A stretch of 64,000 nt of DNA from Variovorax paradoxus B4. Its GTDB lineage: Bacteria; Pseudomonadota; Gammaproteobacteria; Burkholderiales; Burkholderiaceae_C. The stretch spans positions 5,517,501 through 5,581,500 of the forward strand of contig NC_022247.1 in assembly GCF_000463015.1 (NCBI RefSeq), written 5' to 3'. The notes beneath the pieces were generated by a model, which did not search any database, was not told the origin of the DNA, and worked only from the letters and a program-made list of their open reading frames with translations. How positions within the stretch are numbered: position 1 is the stretch's first letter; each line of letters opens with the position of its first letter. Shown in pieces: positions 49,242 to 59,044 of the stretch. The translations under genes were made by a program, and so were the position numbers.

Positions 49242-49580
49242 CTACCAGCCCAGGCCGAGGTGCAGGGGCAGGTACACCGCCATGCCCGCCAGCATCGTGC
49301 CGAGCACGCCGCGCCGCCAGTAGTAATAGGCAGCGCCGACCACGGCCGCATACAGGCGCGCGTCGTGCAGCGTGGTGATCAGGTGGCCCTGGGTCATCAC
49401 GATCTCGGGCGCGATCACGCCCGCCAGCGCGGCGGCCGGCGCATAGTGCAGCGCGCGGTGCGCCCACTCCGGCAGGCCCCAGGGCCGGTCGAGGATGAAG
49501 AAGAAGCAGCGCGTGAGCACCGTGACCGCGGCCAGCCCGACGATCACGCCCATCGTCCACAGATCGGTGATGCCGCTCAT
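49242..49580 (-). CDS. azlD: AzlD-family branched-chain amino-acid exporter subunit
   Basis: A 112-residue inner-membrane protein with three to four hydrophobic segments and the AzlD pattern (VGLAAVTVLTRCFFFILDRP, ending LPLHLGLGW). AzlC and AzlD together export branched-chain or neutral amino acids. It overlaps azlC by four bases. It is convergent with the Bug gene. Confidence 0.87.
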   Translation of the reverse strand: MSGITDLWTMGVIVGLAAVTVLTRCFFFILDRPWGLPEWAHRALHYAPAAALAGVIAPEIVMTQGHLITTLHDARLYAAVVGAAYYYWRRGVLGTMLAGMAVYLPLHLGLGW

Positions 49581-50317
49581 TTGTCGTCCTCCGCGTCGGG
49601 GTCGAGCCCGAACTGCTTCTCGAGCCAGAAGCACAGCAGCACCGCGGCGCCAATGGCCACGACGATGTTGAGCTTGAGCGGCAAGGCATGGGCCGCCACC
49701 GCGGTGGCGCCGGCGATCAGCGCGGCCAGCACGCGCAGCCGCGTGGTGGCCATCGAGCAGACGATCGCCACCAGGCTCAGCACGCCGGCAAAACCCAGGC
49801 CCCAGTTCTGCGGAATGAAATTGGCCAGCGCGATGCCCAGGAGGCTCATGCCCATCCAGGAGCACCAGGTCACGAAGTAGTTGCCGGTGAGGTAGGCCTC
49901 TTGCGACTGCTGCTCGGCGAGGGTGGCCGGCGGTGCCGCGTACTGCCTGGTGAAGAGCGCGTAGCTCAGGTCGGCCGTCAGGTACCCGTGCGTCATGCGG
50001 CGCCAGCGCGGCATGTGCATGAGGTAGGGCCGCAGATGCAGGCTGAAGACCACGAAGCGCAGGTTGACGCAAAAGCCCGTGGCCAGGATCACCCACGCCG
50101 GCGCGCCCGCGAACAGCAGCGGAATGGCCGCGAGCTGGGAGCTGCCGGCGTAGACCAGCAGCGTCATGGCCACCGACTCCAGCACGCTCATGTTCGACTT
50201 GACCATGGCCACGCCGGTCATCAGGCCCCAGGCGCCGATGCCCAGCGCGGCCGAGGACATGTCGCGGATGCCGGCGCGGAATTCGGGGCGGCGGCGGATG
50301 GCCGGGGAAAAGAACAT
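49577..50317 (-). CDS. azlC: AzlC-family branched-chain amino-acid exporter subunit
   Basis: A 246-residue membrane protein with six or seven hydrophobic helices and AzlC signatures (PLLVYAGSSQLAA-like LLVYAGSSQLAAIPLLFAGA, NLRFVVFSLHLRPYL). It pairs with azlD. The ATG at 50317 touches the fmt stop (TGATG), so it is coupled to the def-fmt operon. A longer frame upstream is the fmt gene in another phase. Confidence 0.88.
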   Translation of the reverse strand: MFFSPAIRRRPEFRAGIRDMSSAALGIGAWGLMTGVAMVKSNMSVLESVAMTLLVYAGSSQLAAIPLLFAGAPAWVILATGFCVNLRFVVFSLHLRPYLMHMPRWRRMTHGYLTADLSYALFTRQYAAPPATLAEQQSQEAYLTGNYFVTWCSWMGMSLLGIALANFIPQNWGLGFAGVLSLVAIVCSMATTRLRVLAALIAGATAVAAHALPLKLNIVVAIGAAVLLCFWLEKQFGLDPDAEDDK

Positions 50318-51270
50318 CAGCCGAACAGCTGCCCGGGCTTCAGCTCGAAGCCGCGCAGGAAGTCGGCCACGGCCAGGCGCTTGCCGCCGGGCCGCTGGAG
50401 TTCGGTGAGCATCACCGCCGAGCCGGCCGCCGCCACCGCAATGCCGGCTTCGGTCACGGCCAGCAGGGTGCCCGGCGCGGCCGAGGCCTCGGCCGGCACC
50501 GCGTGCGCGGCCCAGAGCTTGATGGTCTCGCCGTCGAGCGGGCTGTTGGCGCCCGGAAACGGGTCGAAGGCCCGGATCCGCCGCACGATCGCGGCGGCGG
50601 GCTGGTTCCAGTCGACCTGGGCTTCGTGCTTCTCGACCTTGCTGGCGTAGGTGACACCTTCGACCGGTTGCGGCGTACGCGTGAGGCGGCCGATGTCGGC
50701 CAGCGCCTGGACGATCATCCGGCCGCCCAGCTCGGCCAGGCGGTCGTGCAGCCGCGCGGTGTTGTCGCTGCCGATGTCGACGGCTTCGCGCAGCAGCATG
50801 TCGCCGGTGTCGAGGCCGGCGTCCATCTGCATGATGGTGATGCCGGTCTGCGCGTCGCCGGCCTCGATGGCGCGGTGGATGGGCGCCGCGCCGCGCCAGC
50901 GCGGCAGCAGGCTGGCGTGGATGTTGAGGCAGCCGTGCGCCGGCAGGTCGAGCACCCATTGCGGCAGGATGAGGCCGTAGGCCGCCACCACCATCACGTC
51001 GGGCCTGGCCGCCAGCAGCGACTCGCGCGCGGCGGCGGCGTCTTCCGGGTACTTGCCGTCCAGCCGCAGGCTGCGCGGCTGCGCCACCGGCCAGCCGTGG
51101 GCGGCGGCGCATTGCTTGACGGGCGAGGCCTGCAGCTTCATGCCGCGGCCCGCGGGCCGGTCGGGCTGGCTCAGCACCAGCGCGATCTCATGGCCGGCGG
51201 CGGCAATGGCTTCGAGCGCGACGCGCGCGAACTCGGGCGTGCCCGCGAAAACGACCTTCAGCGGGGTCAA
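50317..51270 (-). CDS. fmt: Methionyl-tRNA formyltransferase
   Basis: Fmt formylates initiator Met-tRNA using 10-formyl-tetrahydrofolate. The 317-residue product has [15 protein letters not shown] at the start, [19 protein letters not shown] and DTGDMLL in the catalytic domain, and a C-terminal OB-fold. Start is TTG at 51270, overlapping the upstream stop (TTGA); no in-frame ATG precedes the conserved KVVF. def lies two genes upstream, so formylation and deformylation are co-encoded. Confidence 0.95.
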   Translation of the reverse strand: MTPLKVVFAGTPEFARVALEAIAAAGHEIALVLSQPDRPAGRGMKLQASPVKQCAAAHGWPVAQPRSLRLDGKYPEDAAAARESLLAARPDVMVVAAYGLILPQWVLDLPAHGCLNIHASLLPRWRGAAPIHRAIEAGDAQTGITIMQMDAGLDTGDMLLREAVDIGSDNTARLHDRLAELGGRMIVQALADIGRLTRTPQPVEGVTYASKVEKHEAQVDWNQPAAAIVRRIRAFDPFPGANSPLDGETIKLWAAHAVPAEASAAPGTLLAVTEAGIAVAAAGSAVMLTELQRPGGKRLAVADFLRGFELKPGQLFG

Positions 51271-51767
51271 TCGCGGATCCGATCGAGTGCGAGGTCGTCC
51301 CCCGTGTGATAGCGGCGGACCACGCCGGTGGGGTCGATGTAGATATAGAGCATGCGGCGCTCGTTCACCGCCTTGTAGCGCCAGGTCCAGACCACGCCGT
51401 CGAACGAGCTGACGCGGCTGGTTTCAAAAGGCCGGCCATAGAAGGCGAGCACGTCGTTCTGGCGCCACTGGTCGACCTTGATGTCGTGGCCGAAGCGCGC
51501 CTCGCTGAGCACCTGGGTCACGGAAACGACCTTGCCGGAGGCATCGACGTCGATGTCGGTGACCTCGAAGCCCGCCGGCATGCGCGAATACTGGAGGCGT
51601 TCGCCGCCGCCGGTGAGCGGGTAGCGGCCCGTGGGCGCGCCCAGGCGCTGCAGGGTTTCGGCGGCGGTGGTGCCGGGAACGATGCGCGTGGGTTCGCTGG
51701 CGCAGCCCGCCAGCAGCAGCCCGGCGGCAAGACCGAGTGCCCAGGACCGCAGGGAGGGCACTTTCAT
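51267..51767 (-). CDS. SmpA/OmlA-like outer-membrane lipoprotein
   Basis: A 166-residue lipoprotein with lipobox LLLAGC (Cys22) and a SmpA/OmlA-type domain (about residues 35-155) typified by [19 protein letters not shown] and a C-terminal [19 protein letters not shown]. It is BamE-like, but true BamE is usually near 110-120 residues, so another member of the superfamily is as likely. It overlaps def upstream and fmt downstream by four bases. Confidence 0.8.
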   Translation of the reverse strand: MKVPSLRSWALGLAAGLLLAGCASEPTRIVPGTTAAETLQRLGAPTGRYPLTGGGERLQYSRMPAGFEVTDIDVDASGKVVSVTQVLSEARFGHDIKVDQWRQNDVLAFYGRPFETSRVSSFDGVVWTWRYKAVNERRMLYIYIDPTGVVRRYHTGDDLALDRIRD

Positions 51768-52285
51768 GCCCGGCCCTCTTTGGCTTCTTCACGCTGCTGC
51801 TTGAGCAGCTTGCTCTTGATGCGGTTGCGCTTGAGCGGCGACAGGTATTCGACGAACACCTTGCCCAGCAGGTGGTCGAGCTCGTGCTGGATGCACACGG
51901 CCAGCAGGCCTTCGGCCTCGATGGTGCGCAGTTCGCCGTTCTCGTCCAGCGCCTGGGCCTTGACCGAGGTGGAGCGCATGACGCCGTCGTAGATGCCGGG
52001 CACCGAGAGGCAGCCCTCTTCGTTCAACACCTTTTCGTCGCTTGCCCAGATAATTTCGGGGTTGATGAGCACCAGCGGCTCGTTGCGCTCCTCGGACACG
52101 TCGATGACGACCAGCCGCTCGTGCACGTCGACCTGGGTCGCGGCCAGGCCGATGCCGCTGGCGTCGTACATGGTCTCGAGCATGTCGGCCACCAGGGCCT
52201 TGATGCGCGCATCGACGCCCTGCACGGGCTTGGCCACCGTGTGCAGGCGCTTGTCCGGGTAACTCAGAATGATTCGTTTGGCCAT
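51764..52285 (-). CDS. def: Peptide deformylase
   Basis: Removes the formyl group from nascent N-terminal methionine. The 173-residue product has all three motifs: GIGLAATQV (about residues 44-52), EGCLSVP (Cys92) and QHELDHLLG with zinc ligands His134 and His138 and catalytic Glu135. It is first in the def-lipoprotein-fmt-azlC-azlD minus-strand series and diverges from the LysM gene. Confidence 0.96.
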   Translation of the reverse strand: MAKRIILSYPDKRLHTVAKPVQGVDARIKALVADMLETMYDASGIGLAATQVDVHERLVVIDVSEERNEPLVLINPEIIWASDEKVLNEEGCLSVPGIYDGVMRSTSVKAQALDENGELRTIEAEGLLAVCIQHELDHLLGKVFVEYLSPLKRNRIKSKLLKQQREEAKEGRA

Positions 52286-52445
52286 GAAACAGGGAGAAAG
52301 TTGTGGCTATTTTCGCCAATTCCGCGACGCGGCGAGTCCGGATCGCCTGAAAACGTTGCCCTCCAAAGGGCTTCGGGCGCAGAATTCGTAGCAAATTGTG
52401 AGATTCGTATGTGTGCCGATACGTGGCACGCTCACCCATTCAGAC

Positions 52446-53666
52446 ATGAAAAAGCTCCGAATCACTGTCCGCCAGCGCCCGCATCTTTTCGCCACGTTGG
52501 CAGCCCTTGCGGTGATAAGCGGCGGCACGACCACTGCGGCGTGGGCGCAGAACTATCCCGTCACGCCGCAGCAGCGCGCCACCGCCCAGCAAACCGCCCA
52601 GAACGGCGTTCCGCTGAGCGAACTGGCGCCCAACGCGCCGGACGAATACACGGTCAAGCCCGGCGACACGCTGTGGGCCATCTCGCGCCTCTACCTGCTG
52701 CGCCCCTGGCGCTGGCCGGAACTGTGGGGCATGAACATCAGCGAAATCGCGAATCCGCACCGCATCTACCCGGGCCAGATCCTCTATCTGGACAAGACCG
52801 GCGGCCGTGCGCGCCTGACCATGCGCCGCGGCGCGGGCGGCAGCGCCGACGGCGGCACCATCAAGCTGTCGCCGCGCACGCGCTTCGATTCGCTGGCCGG
52901 CATGGCATTGCCCACGCTCAACCCGAGCCTCATCGAGCCCTTCCTCAGCGAACCGATCGTGGTGGATGCCGACACGCTGCAGGCCGCGCCGCGCATCGTC
53001 GCCGGCAACGACAGCCGGGTCCTGCTGTCGCGCGGCGACCGTGCCTATGCGCGCGGCAATGCGGAGACGCCGCTGCTCGAAACCCCGGGCCCGCTGAAGA
53101 ATTTCCGCGTGTTCCGCAACGCCACGCCGCTGAAGGACCCGGGAACCGGTGAAATCCTCGGCTATGAGGCGCAGTACCTGGGCAAGGCCCAGCTCAAGCG
53201 TGGCGAATCGACCACGGTCGAGACCACGGAAGACAAGGACGTCATCACCGTGGTGCCGGCCAGCATCGACATCATCGCGGCGCGCGAGGAAATCCGCGCC
53301 GGCGACCGCCTGCTGCCCGAACCGCCGCGCCAGCTGCTGAGCTATGTGCCGCGCGCCCCCTCCTCGCAGGTCGAGGGCCGCATCATCTCGGTCTATGGCA
53401 ACGCGGTGCAGTTCGCGGCCCAGAACCAGGTGGTGGCCATCAACAGGGGCACCCGCGACGGCATCGACAGCGGCCACGTGCTGGCCATCCTGAAGAACGG
53501 CGAAACCATTCTCGACCGGACCGGCGCGCGCAAGGAAACCATCAAGCTCCCCAACGAACGCATCGGCCTGCTGATGGTGTTCCGGCCGTTCGAAAAGGTT
53601 TCCTACGCACTGGTGCTCGAGATCACCGACACTCCGCGTGCGGGCGACTTCCTCGTCAATCCCTGA
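52446..53666 (+). CDS. LysM-domain periplasmic protein
   Basis: A 406-residue exported protein with a signal peptide (residues about 1-34, cleavage near AWA-Q). One LysM peptidoglycan-binding domain (about 67-116) opens EYTVKPGDTLWAISRLYLLR. The remaining 290 residues, conserved in Burkholderiales, form a domain I do not recognise beyond 'LysM peptidoglycan-binding protein'. It is 41 bases upstream of dprA on the same strand, as often seen in betaproteobacteria. Confidence 0.88.
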   Translation: MKKLRITVRQRPHLFATLAALAVISGGTTTAAWAQNYPVTPQQRATAQQTAQNGVPLSELAPNAPDEYTVKPGDTLWAISRLYLLRPWRWPELWGMNISEIANPHRIYPGQILYLDKTGGRARLTMRRGAGGSADGGTIKLSPRTRFDSLAGMALPTLNPSLIEPFLSEPIVVDADTLQAAPRIVAGNDSRVLLSRGDRAYARGNAETPLLETPGPLKNFRVFRNATPLKDPGTGEILGYEAQYLGKAQLKRGESTTVETTEDKDVITVVPASIDIIAAREEIRAGDRLLPEPPRQLLSYVPRAPSSQVEGRIISVYGNAVQFAAQNQVVAINRGTRDGIDSGHVLAILKNGETILDRTGARKETIKLPNERIGLLMVFRPFEKVSYALVLEITDTPRAGDFLVNP

Positions 53667-53707
53667 CGCTTTTCCTTTTTTTACCCGCTTTCTTTTTCCG
53701 CTTTCAT

Positions 53708-54856
53708 TTGGAACGAGCAGAACTCGCAGGCTGGCTGCGGCTTTCACTGACGCCGGGCATCGGCGATGGCGCCGCGCGCCGGCTGCTGGCGGCCTTCGGC
53801 CTGCCCGAGAACGTCTTTGCGCAGACGGGCGAGGCGCTGCGGCAGGTGGTGTCGCCGGCGCAGGCCGATGCCTTGCACCAGCCGCCCCAGGGTCTGCAGG
53901 CCCAGGTCGACCAGACCTGGCACTGGCTGCAGCCGGGCCACGGTGACGGCGCCACGCGCCGCCTGGTCACGCTGGGCGATGCGGCCTACCCTGCCTCGCT
54001 GCTCGAAATGGCCGACCCGCCGTTGATGCTCTACGTGCTCGGCGCCGCGGACTTCGACCTGACCCAGCTCGGCCACAGCATCGCGGTGGTGGGCAGCCGC
54101 AACCCCACGCCCCAGGGCGCGGCCAATGCCCGCGCCTTCGCGCGCGCGCTGGGCGACGCGGGCCTGCCGGTGGTGTCGGGGCTCGCGCTCGGCGTCGATG
54201 GCGCCGCGCACCAGGGCGCACTCGATGCGGCCGGCGACACGCCGCGGCTCGCCACGGTGGCCGTGGTGGGCACGGGCCTCGACCGCGTCTATCCCGCGCG
54301 GCACCGCGACCTGGCGCACCGCATCACGCTGCAGGGGCTGATCGTGAGCGAACTGCCGCTCGGCACGCCTCCGCTCACGCAGAATTTCCCGAAGCGCAAC
54401 CGCCTCATTGCCGGCCTGGCGCGCGGCACGCTGGTGGTCGAGGCCGCGCTGGCATCGGGCTCGCTGATCACCGCGCGGCTCACCTCGGAGCAAGGCAAGG
54501 AAGTGTTCGCCATTCCGGGCTCGATCCATTCGCCGCAGTCGCGCGGCTGCCATGCACTGATCCGGCAGGGCGCGAAGCTGGTCGAATCGGTCAACGACAT
54601 CCTCGAGCAGCTGCCGTCGCTGCACACGGGCAGCGCGGCAACGCCGGCTTCCGCGAACGGGAACGCCGGCGGCGCATCCGCTTGCGAAGACCCCTTGCTG
54701 GACGCCCTCGGCTTCGATCCCGTGAGTCTCGACGCCCTGAGCGCGCGCACCGGCTGGAGCGCCGCCGCGCTGCAGGCCAGGCTGCTCGAACTCGAGCTCG
54801 ACGGCCACGTCGCGCGCCTGCCCGGCGGCCTGTTTCAAAGAGCAGCCATCGGCTGA
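53708..54856 (+). CDS. dprA: DNA-processing protein DprA
   Basis: DprA loads RecA on incoming single-stranded DNA during natural transformation. The 382-residue product has an N-terminal SAM-like part, a Rossmann-like core with SIAVVGSRNPTPQGA (about residues 118-132), the GLALGVDGAAH and FPKRNRLIAGLA signatures, and a C-terminal winged helix (about 320-380). Start is TTG at 53708, with no closer ATG preserving the family N-terminus. Its 3' flank carries repeat copy D. Confidence 0.94.
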   Translation: MERAELAGWLRLSLTPGIGDGAARRLLAAFGLPENVFAQTGEALRQVVSPAQADALHQPPQGLQAQVDQTWHWLQPGHGDGATRRLVTLGDAAYPASLLEMADPPLMLYVLGAADFDLTQLGHSIAVVGSRNPTPQGAANARAFARALGDAGLPVVSGLALGVDGAAHQGALDAAGDTPRLATVAVVGTGLDRVYPARHRDLAHRITLQGLIVSELPLGTPPLTQNFPKRNRLIAGLARGTLVVEAALASGSLITARLTSEQGKEVFAIPGSIHSPQSRGCHALIRQGAKLVESVNDILEQLPSLHTGSAATPASANGNAGGASACEDPLLDALGFDPVSLDALSARTGWSAAALQARLLELELDGHVARLPGGLFQRAAIG

Positions 54857-54877
54857 CGCCCGGGCCCGCGCCCGCTT

Positions 54878-54980
54878 TTTCGTGAAACACCGCGGAACCG
54901 GCTTTGCCGGGCCGCGGGTGTTGCCCCCGGTAGGGGGTTGGCGCGCATGACACGAAGTGCACGAAGCCTGGGGGCGAGCC
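54878..54980. repeat. Dispersed structured intergenic repeat, copy D
   Basis: Fourth copy, plus orientation. AACACC/GGTGTT outer, CGG/CCG middle, inner CCGGC-TTT-GCCGG, then CCCCC-GGTA-GGGGG, GACACGAAGTG tail and the GGGGGCGAGCC end. It fills the gap between dprA and smg, starting 21 bases after the dprA stop and ending 26 before the smg start. Here the GAGCC end faces a start codon, unlike copies A-C where it abuts a stop. Confidence 0.85.
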
Positions 54981-55006
54981 ACGGTTTCCTCGGCTATATT
55001 GGGCCC

Positions 55007-55525
55007 ATGTTCGAAGTGCTCGTGTTTGTCTACGAAAACTATTGGCGCGGCGATGCCTGCCCCGAACCCGAACAACTGGGCCGCAAGCTCAGCGCCCACG
55101 GCTTCGAGGCAGAAGAAATCCGCGATGCGCTGCACTGGCTCGACGGCCTGAGCCTTGCAACGCAGGGCATGCAGCTCGAGCGAAGCGCCGACGACGACGC
55201 CGTGGCCACGGTCACGCTGCGGGGCGCGCCCGAAGCGGCCCTGCCCCAATCGGACGACGCCATGCGGGTCTACTCGCAAGCCGAGCAGGAGCACCTGGGT
55301 GCCGACTGCCTCGGCTTCATCGGCTTTCTCGAATCGTCGAACGTGCTGTCCTGCGGTCTGCGCGAGATCGTCATCGAGCGCGCCATGGCGGCGCCGGGCG
55401 ATCCGGTCGCGCTCGACGAGCTCAAGATCATCGTGCTGATGGTGCACTGGAGCACCGGCATCGAGCCCGACGCGCTGGTGCTTGACGAACTCTGCGAAAG
55501 CCGCGAGGGGCGTACAGCGCACTAG
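55007..55525 (+). CDS. smg: Smg (DUF494) family protein
   Basis: A 172-residue protein of the Smg/DUF494 family, N-terminus MFEVLVFVYENYWRGDACPE, with the usual acidic, helical character. The family often lies downstream of dprA, as here. Molecular role is not established, though links to dprA-type functions have been suggested by synteny. The ATG at 55007 is chosen over upstream codons because family members begin MFEVL. A longer frame from 54938 would start inside the repeat. Confidence 0.88.
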   Translation: MFEVLVFVYENYWRGDACPEPEQLGRKLSAHGFEAEEIRDALHWLDGLSLATQGMQLERSADDDAVATVTLRGAPEAALPQSDDAMRVYSQAEQEHLGADCLGFIGFLESSNVLSCGLREIVIERAMAAPGDPVALDELKIIVLMVHWSTGIEPDALVLDELCESREGRTAH

Positions 55526-55536
55526 GCTGCGCGCGC

Positions 55537-57930
55537 CTAGTTCAGCAGGCGCTCCGGGTTGGCGTCGAGCTTGGCCAGCGCCTCGCGCGTGGCGCGCACC
55601 GTGAGCGTTTCTTCCTCGGCCGGCACCAGCAGGCCGGCCTGCAGGTAGCTGGCCAGCCGGCCGACCTGGACCAGGAAGCTGCGGCCGTCGGCCGAGGCGA
55701 ACAGGTGCAGCTGCTTGCGGTCGCTGCGCCAGACGAACTGCACCTGGCTGACGCGGTCGTTGTGGTCGAGCATGAACCAGTTGCCCACCTCCAGTTCGTG
55801 GGCCCACGCCAGCATGTCTTCGGCCGGAACGCCGCCCACGGTGTCGGCCACGACCTCGATCGAGGCGGCATCCACGCCCAGCAGCAGTTCGATGCTGTTT
55901 GCATCGAGCGGCAGGCTGGAGGCGCCGCCGTCGTCGCTGACGAAATCTTCCAGATGCGCCAGGCGCTCGGCCATGGCCTCGATCTTGGCCGCGGGAATGG
56001 CTTCGGTCTTCGACAGGAAGGCGTCGGACAAGGTGGCGCCGATGGCCTTGATGTGGGCTTCCTGCGGCTCGTCGATGATGCCCAGCAGGTTCATGCCCAG
56101 GCGCAGGCGCTGCAGCAGCTGCGGCAGGTCCTGGATCACGCGTGCGCGGTCGGCGCGGTTGGGCTTGGCGCTCGCCGCCCACACCAGTTCGGAGGCCACC
56201 CGCTTGAGCATCACCGTCTGCTCGCCCTGGGCGCCATAGCGCAGCGCGGCAATGGCCAGCACCTCGGCCCAGACCTTGAAGAGGAACTCGCGGATCTCCT
56301 CGCGCACCGGCATGTCGTTGAGCATCTTGCGCAGCTCGATGGTGTACTGGATCGCCATCGTTTCCTTCTGTTCGACCTGCTGCGCCACGCTCATGACGCG
56401 CTGGGTGGCGTCGCTTTGCGTGAGATAGCGGTTCAGGAAGGCCACGAACTCGTCGAACACCAGCTTGAAGACACGCTGGCCGGTTTCGGGATACTGCTCG
56501 ATCACCTGCACCACGCGCCGGATCTCGCCCTCGAGCGCACTGCCCGAGATGGCCGCGGCATCGAAGCCCATCACGCACGAGCCCATGCGGTCGATCAGCA
56601 TGCGCGCCGGGTGCTGCAGCGTGCCGAAGAACTCGGGCTCGGCAATGGCCACGCGCAGCACCGGCATCTGCAGGCGCGCAAACCACACGCGCGCCGAGAA
56701 AGGAATGCGCTCCTCGGCGAGGATGGCCTGGAACATGAGCGCCACGATCTCGACCGTGGCCTTGTCGGCGGTGGTGGGCGCCCTTTTCTTGAGCTCCGTG
56801 CTGCGCCGCCGAAGGTCGACGGCGGTCTGCTGGATGAGGGTGGCCTGATCCGCGGAGCCCGGCACGGACCCCTGCATGTACTGCGAGGCCGCCACCCGGT
56901 AGGCGGCCTCGGCCTCGGCGATCACGCCGGCAAAGGTCCTGGAGGCGGCGCGGGCGGACCCCGCGGCGGCCGCATGGCCGTCCATTCCCGTCGTCGTCAT
57001 CGAAGGCGAAGGCGAAGCCGGCGTTTCCGCGCCGATGCGGGCGGCGACGAAGCGCTTGAGGCTCAGCAGCGCCGTCTGCGCGCGCTGGCGGGCGACCATC
57101 AACGGCGAGCCGCCCGTGGTGAAGGCCGGCGCGGACGGCGCAAAAGCACCTGCCTGCGGGGAGGAAGTGTCGGCGCTGCCCGGCCGCTGCACGGCACCCG
57201 CGGCCTGCGCCGCGCCGCCGGCGTAGGGCGATGCCGGCATCGTCGCCGGTCCGGTGGCACTGCCGCCGCCGCTGCTGCTGCCGGTGCGGCGGACAAAGCT
57301 CTTGAGATCGATTTCGGGCATCACGCCCTGGGAAACCAGGAAGGCGTTGGCGTCTTCATAGGCCTTGACGACCACGCCGACGAGCTGCTGCTGCACGGTG
57401 TCCTGCACCCGCGCCCACAGCGTGCGGCTCAGGCCGGCCGCCAGCCACTGGTCCACCAGCAGCTTGGCCAGGGTTTCGGGCCTGAGCACGTCGTGGGCGT
57501 CGAGCTCGCTGGTGCCCTCCAGAAACTGGATGCGCAGCCGCAGGTCGCTGAGTTCGAAGCTGGCCTTGTCATGAATCAGCTGCGCCAGGCGAGACGAAAG
57601 GATGCTGCTCTCCATCGCATCGTCATCGATGAGTTCGAGCCGCAGCTTCGCGCCGGACGACGCGGCTGGCGCCGCACCCGGGGCGCCCACCGATCTGCGC
57701 CAACCCGCCTGCGCGAGCGACACCCATTGCGAGGCCTGGCCCTGGAACGCCACGAAGTCGTCGCGGCTCTCCTGCATGGCGCGCGCACTGCCGATTTCCG
57801 AAGCCTGTTGCGTCAGGCGGTTCCGTATCGCTTGCGCCAGCGGGACGATGACGCCCTCGGTGGCACGAACGAAACGCTCACGCGTCTCGCGTGCGAGCTG
57901 CAGGGAGGAGGCGGACCGCGCAATGCTCAT
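55537..57930 (-). CDS. DUF1631 family protein
   Basis: A 797-residue, mostly alpha-helical, cytoplasmic protein characteristic of DUF1631, sometimes mis-annotated as thymidine phosphorylase. Recognisable segments are LSSRLAQLIHDKASFELSDL, PVLRVAIAEPEFFGTLQHPA and a C-terminal PilZ-like region GNWFMLDHNDRVSQVQFVWR. A glycine/alanine/proline linker (about residues 220-275) separates two helical halves. The PilZ-like end hints at a cyclic-di-GMP link, as inference only. Confidence 0.82.
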   Translation of the reverse strand: MSIARSASSLQLARETRERFVRATEGVIVPLAQAIRNRLTQQASEIGSARAMQESRDDFVAFQGQASQWVSLAQAGWRRSVGAPGAAPAASSGAKLRLELIDDDAMESSILSSRLAQLIHDKASFELSDLRLRIQFLEGTSELDAHDVLRPETLAKLLVDQWLAAGLSRTLWARVQDTVQQQLVGVVVKAYEDANAFLVSQGVMPEIDLKSFVRRTGSSSGGGSATGPATMPASPYAGGAAQAAGAVQRPGSADTSSPQAGAFAPSAPAFTTGGSPLMVARQRAQTALLSLKRFVAARIGAETPASPSPSMTTTGMDGHAAAAGSARAASRTFAGVIAEAEAAYRVAASQYMQGSVPGSADQATLIQQTAVDLRRRSTELKKRAPTTADKATVEIVALMFQAILAEERIPFSARVWFARLQMPVLRVAIAEPEFFGTLQHPARMLIDRMGSCVMGFDAAAISGSALEGEIRRVVQVIEQYPETGQRVFKLVFDEFVAFLNRYLTQSDATQRVMSVAQQVEQKETMAIQYTIELRKMLNDMPVREEIREFLFKVWAEVLAIAALRYGAQGEQTVMLKRVASELVWAASAKPNRADRARVIQDLPQLLQRLRLGMNLLGIIDEPQEAHIKAIGATLSDAFLSKTEAIPAAKIEAMAERLAHLEDFVSDDGGASSLPLDANSIELLLGVDAASIEVVADTVGGVPAEDMLAWAHELEVGNWFMLDHNDRVSQVQFVWRSDRKQLHLFASADGRSFLVQVGRLASYLQAGLLVPAEEETLTVRATREALAKLDANPERLLN

Positions 57931-58069
57931 TGATGGATCGGGAAGACCAACGGGACTCTATTTTTCGGCGAAAACCGAGAGCTTGCATCGGCAAGCGCAA
58001 CCGCACAAGTGTGCATCACCTGCGGCATGGTTGCGGGCTTGCGCGGTGCGTTCCCCTGATCTGGCGCAA

Positions 58070-59026
58070 TCAGACCACGGCGCCGGCGTTCGGGTCGTCT
58101 TCGGAGCCGCCGTCTCGCTTGGTCGGGCCCTTGACGAGGTCCTCGCGCTTGACGCCCAGCCACATCGCGATGGCCGCCGCCACGAAGGCCGACGAATAGA
58201 TGCCGAACAGGATGCCGATGGTCAGCGCCAGCGCAAAGTAGTGCAGCGTCGGGCCGCCGAAGAAGAACATCGAGAGCACCACCAGCTGCGTCGAGCCGTG
58301 CGTGATGATGGTGCGGCTGATGGTCGAGGTGATCGCGTTGTCGATGATCTCGACCGTGCTCATCTTGCGGTAGCGCCGGAAATTCTCGCGCACCCGGTCG
58401 AAGATCACGACCGACTCGTTGACCGAATAGCCCAGCACCGCCAGCACCGCCGCCAGCACCGCGAGCGAGAACTCCCACTGGAAGAAGGCGAAGAACCCGA
58501 GGATGATGACCACGTCGTGCAGGTTGGCCAGCACGGTGGCCACCGCAAACTTCCATTCGAAGCGGATCGCCAGGTAGATCATGATGCCGACCACCACCAT
58601 GCCGAGCGCCTTGAGCCCGTTGGTGGTGAGCTCCTCGCCGACCTGCGGGCCGACGACCTCGATGCCGCGCTGCGTGGCCGACGGATCGACCGTCTTGAGC
58701 GCCTGCATCACCTGCGCGCTCTGCTGGTCGGAGTTCATGCCCTTTTGCGCCGGCAGGCGGATCTGCACGTCGCGCGAGGTGCCGTAGCTTTGCACCTGCA
58801 CGTCGGGATAGCCGAGCTTGCCGATGGCCTCGCGCACCTTGCCGATGTCGGCGGACTGCTGGTAGGCCACCTCCATCACGGTGCCGCCCGTGAACTCCAC
58901 CGACAGGTGCAGCCCGCGGTGCAGCAGGAAGAACACCGCCAGCGCGAAGGTGACGAAGGAGACGATGTTCAGCACCAGCGCGTGGCGCATGAACGGGATG
59001 GTCTTGTGGATGCGGAAGAATTCCAT
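58070..59026 (-). CDS. secF: Protein-export membrane protein SecF
   Basis: SecF joins SecD to drive the late stages of Sec translocation with the proton-motive force. The 318-residue product has an N-terminal membrane segment (HALVLNIVSFVTFALAVF), a periplasmic domain with VEFTGGTVMEV and five further membrane helices, including GYSVNESVVIFDRVREN. It starts 18 bases after the secD stop. Confidence 0.96.
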   Translation of the reverse strand: MEFFRIHKTIPFMRHALVLNIVSFVTFALAVFFLLHRGLHLSVEFTGGTVMEVAYQQSADIGKVREAIGKLGYPDVQVQSYGTSRDVQIRLPAQKGMNSDQQSAQVMQALKTVDPSATQRGIEVVGPQVGEELTTNGLKALGMVVVGIMIYLAIRFEWKFAVATVLANLHDVVIILGFFAFFQWEFSLAVLAAVLAVLGYSVNESVVIFDRVRENFRRYRKMSTVEIIDNAITSTISRTIITHGSTQLVVLSMFFFGGPTLHYFALALTIGILFGIYSSAFVAAAIAMWLGVKREDLVKGPTKRDGGSEDDPNAGAVV

Positions 59027-59044
59027 GGCGCTTGTCCTTGACCT

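Noticed and set aside
57931..58069. Weak hairpins between secF and the DUF1631 gene
   Set aside because: Stems of five bases without a T-tract; no clear terminator.
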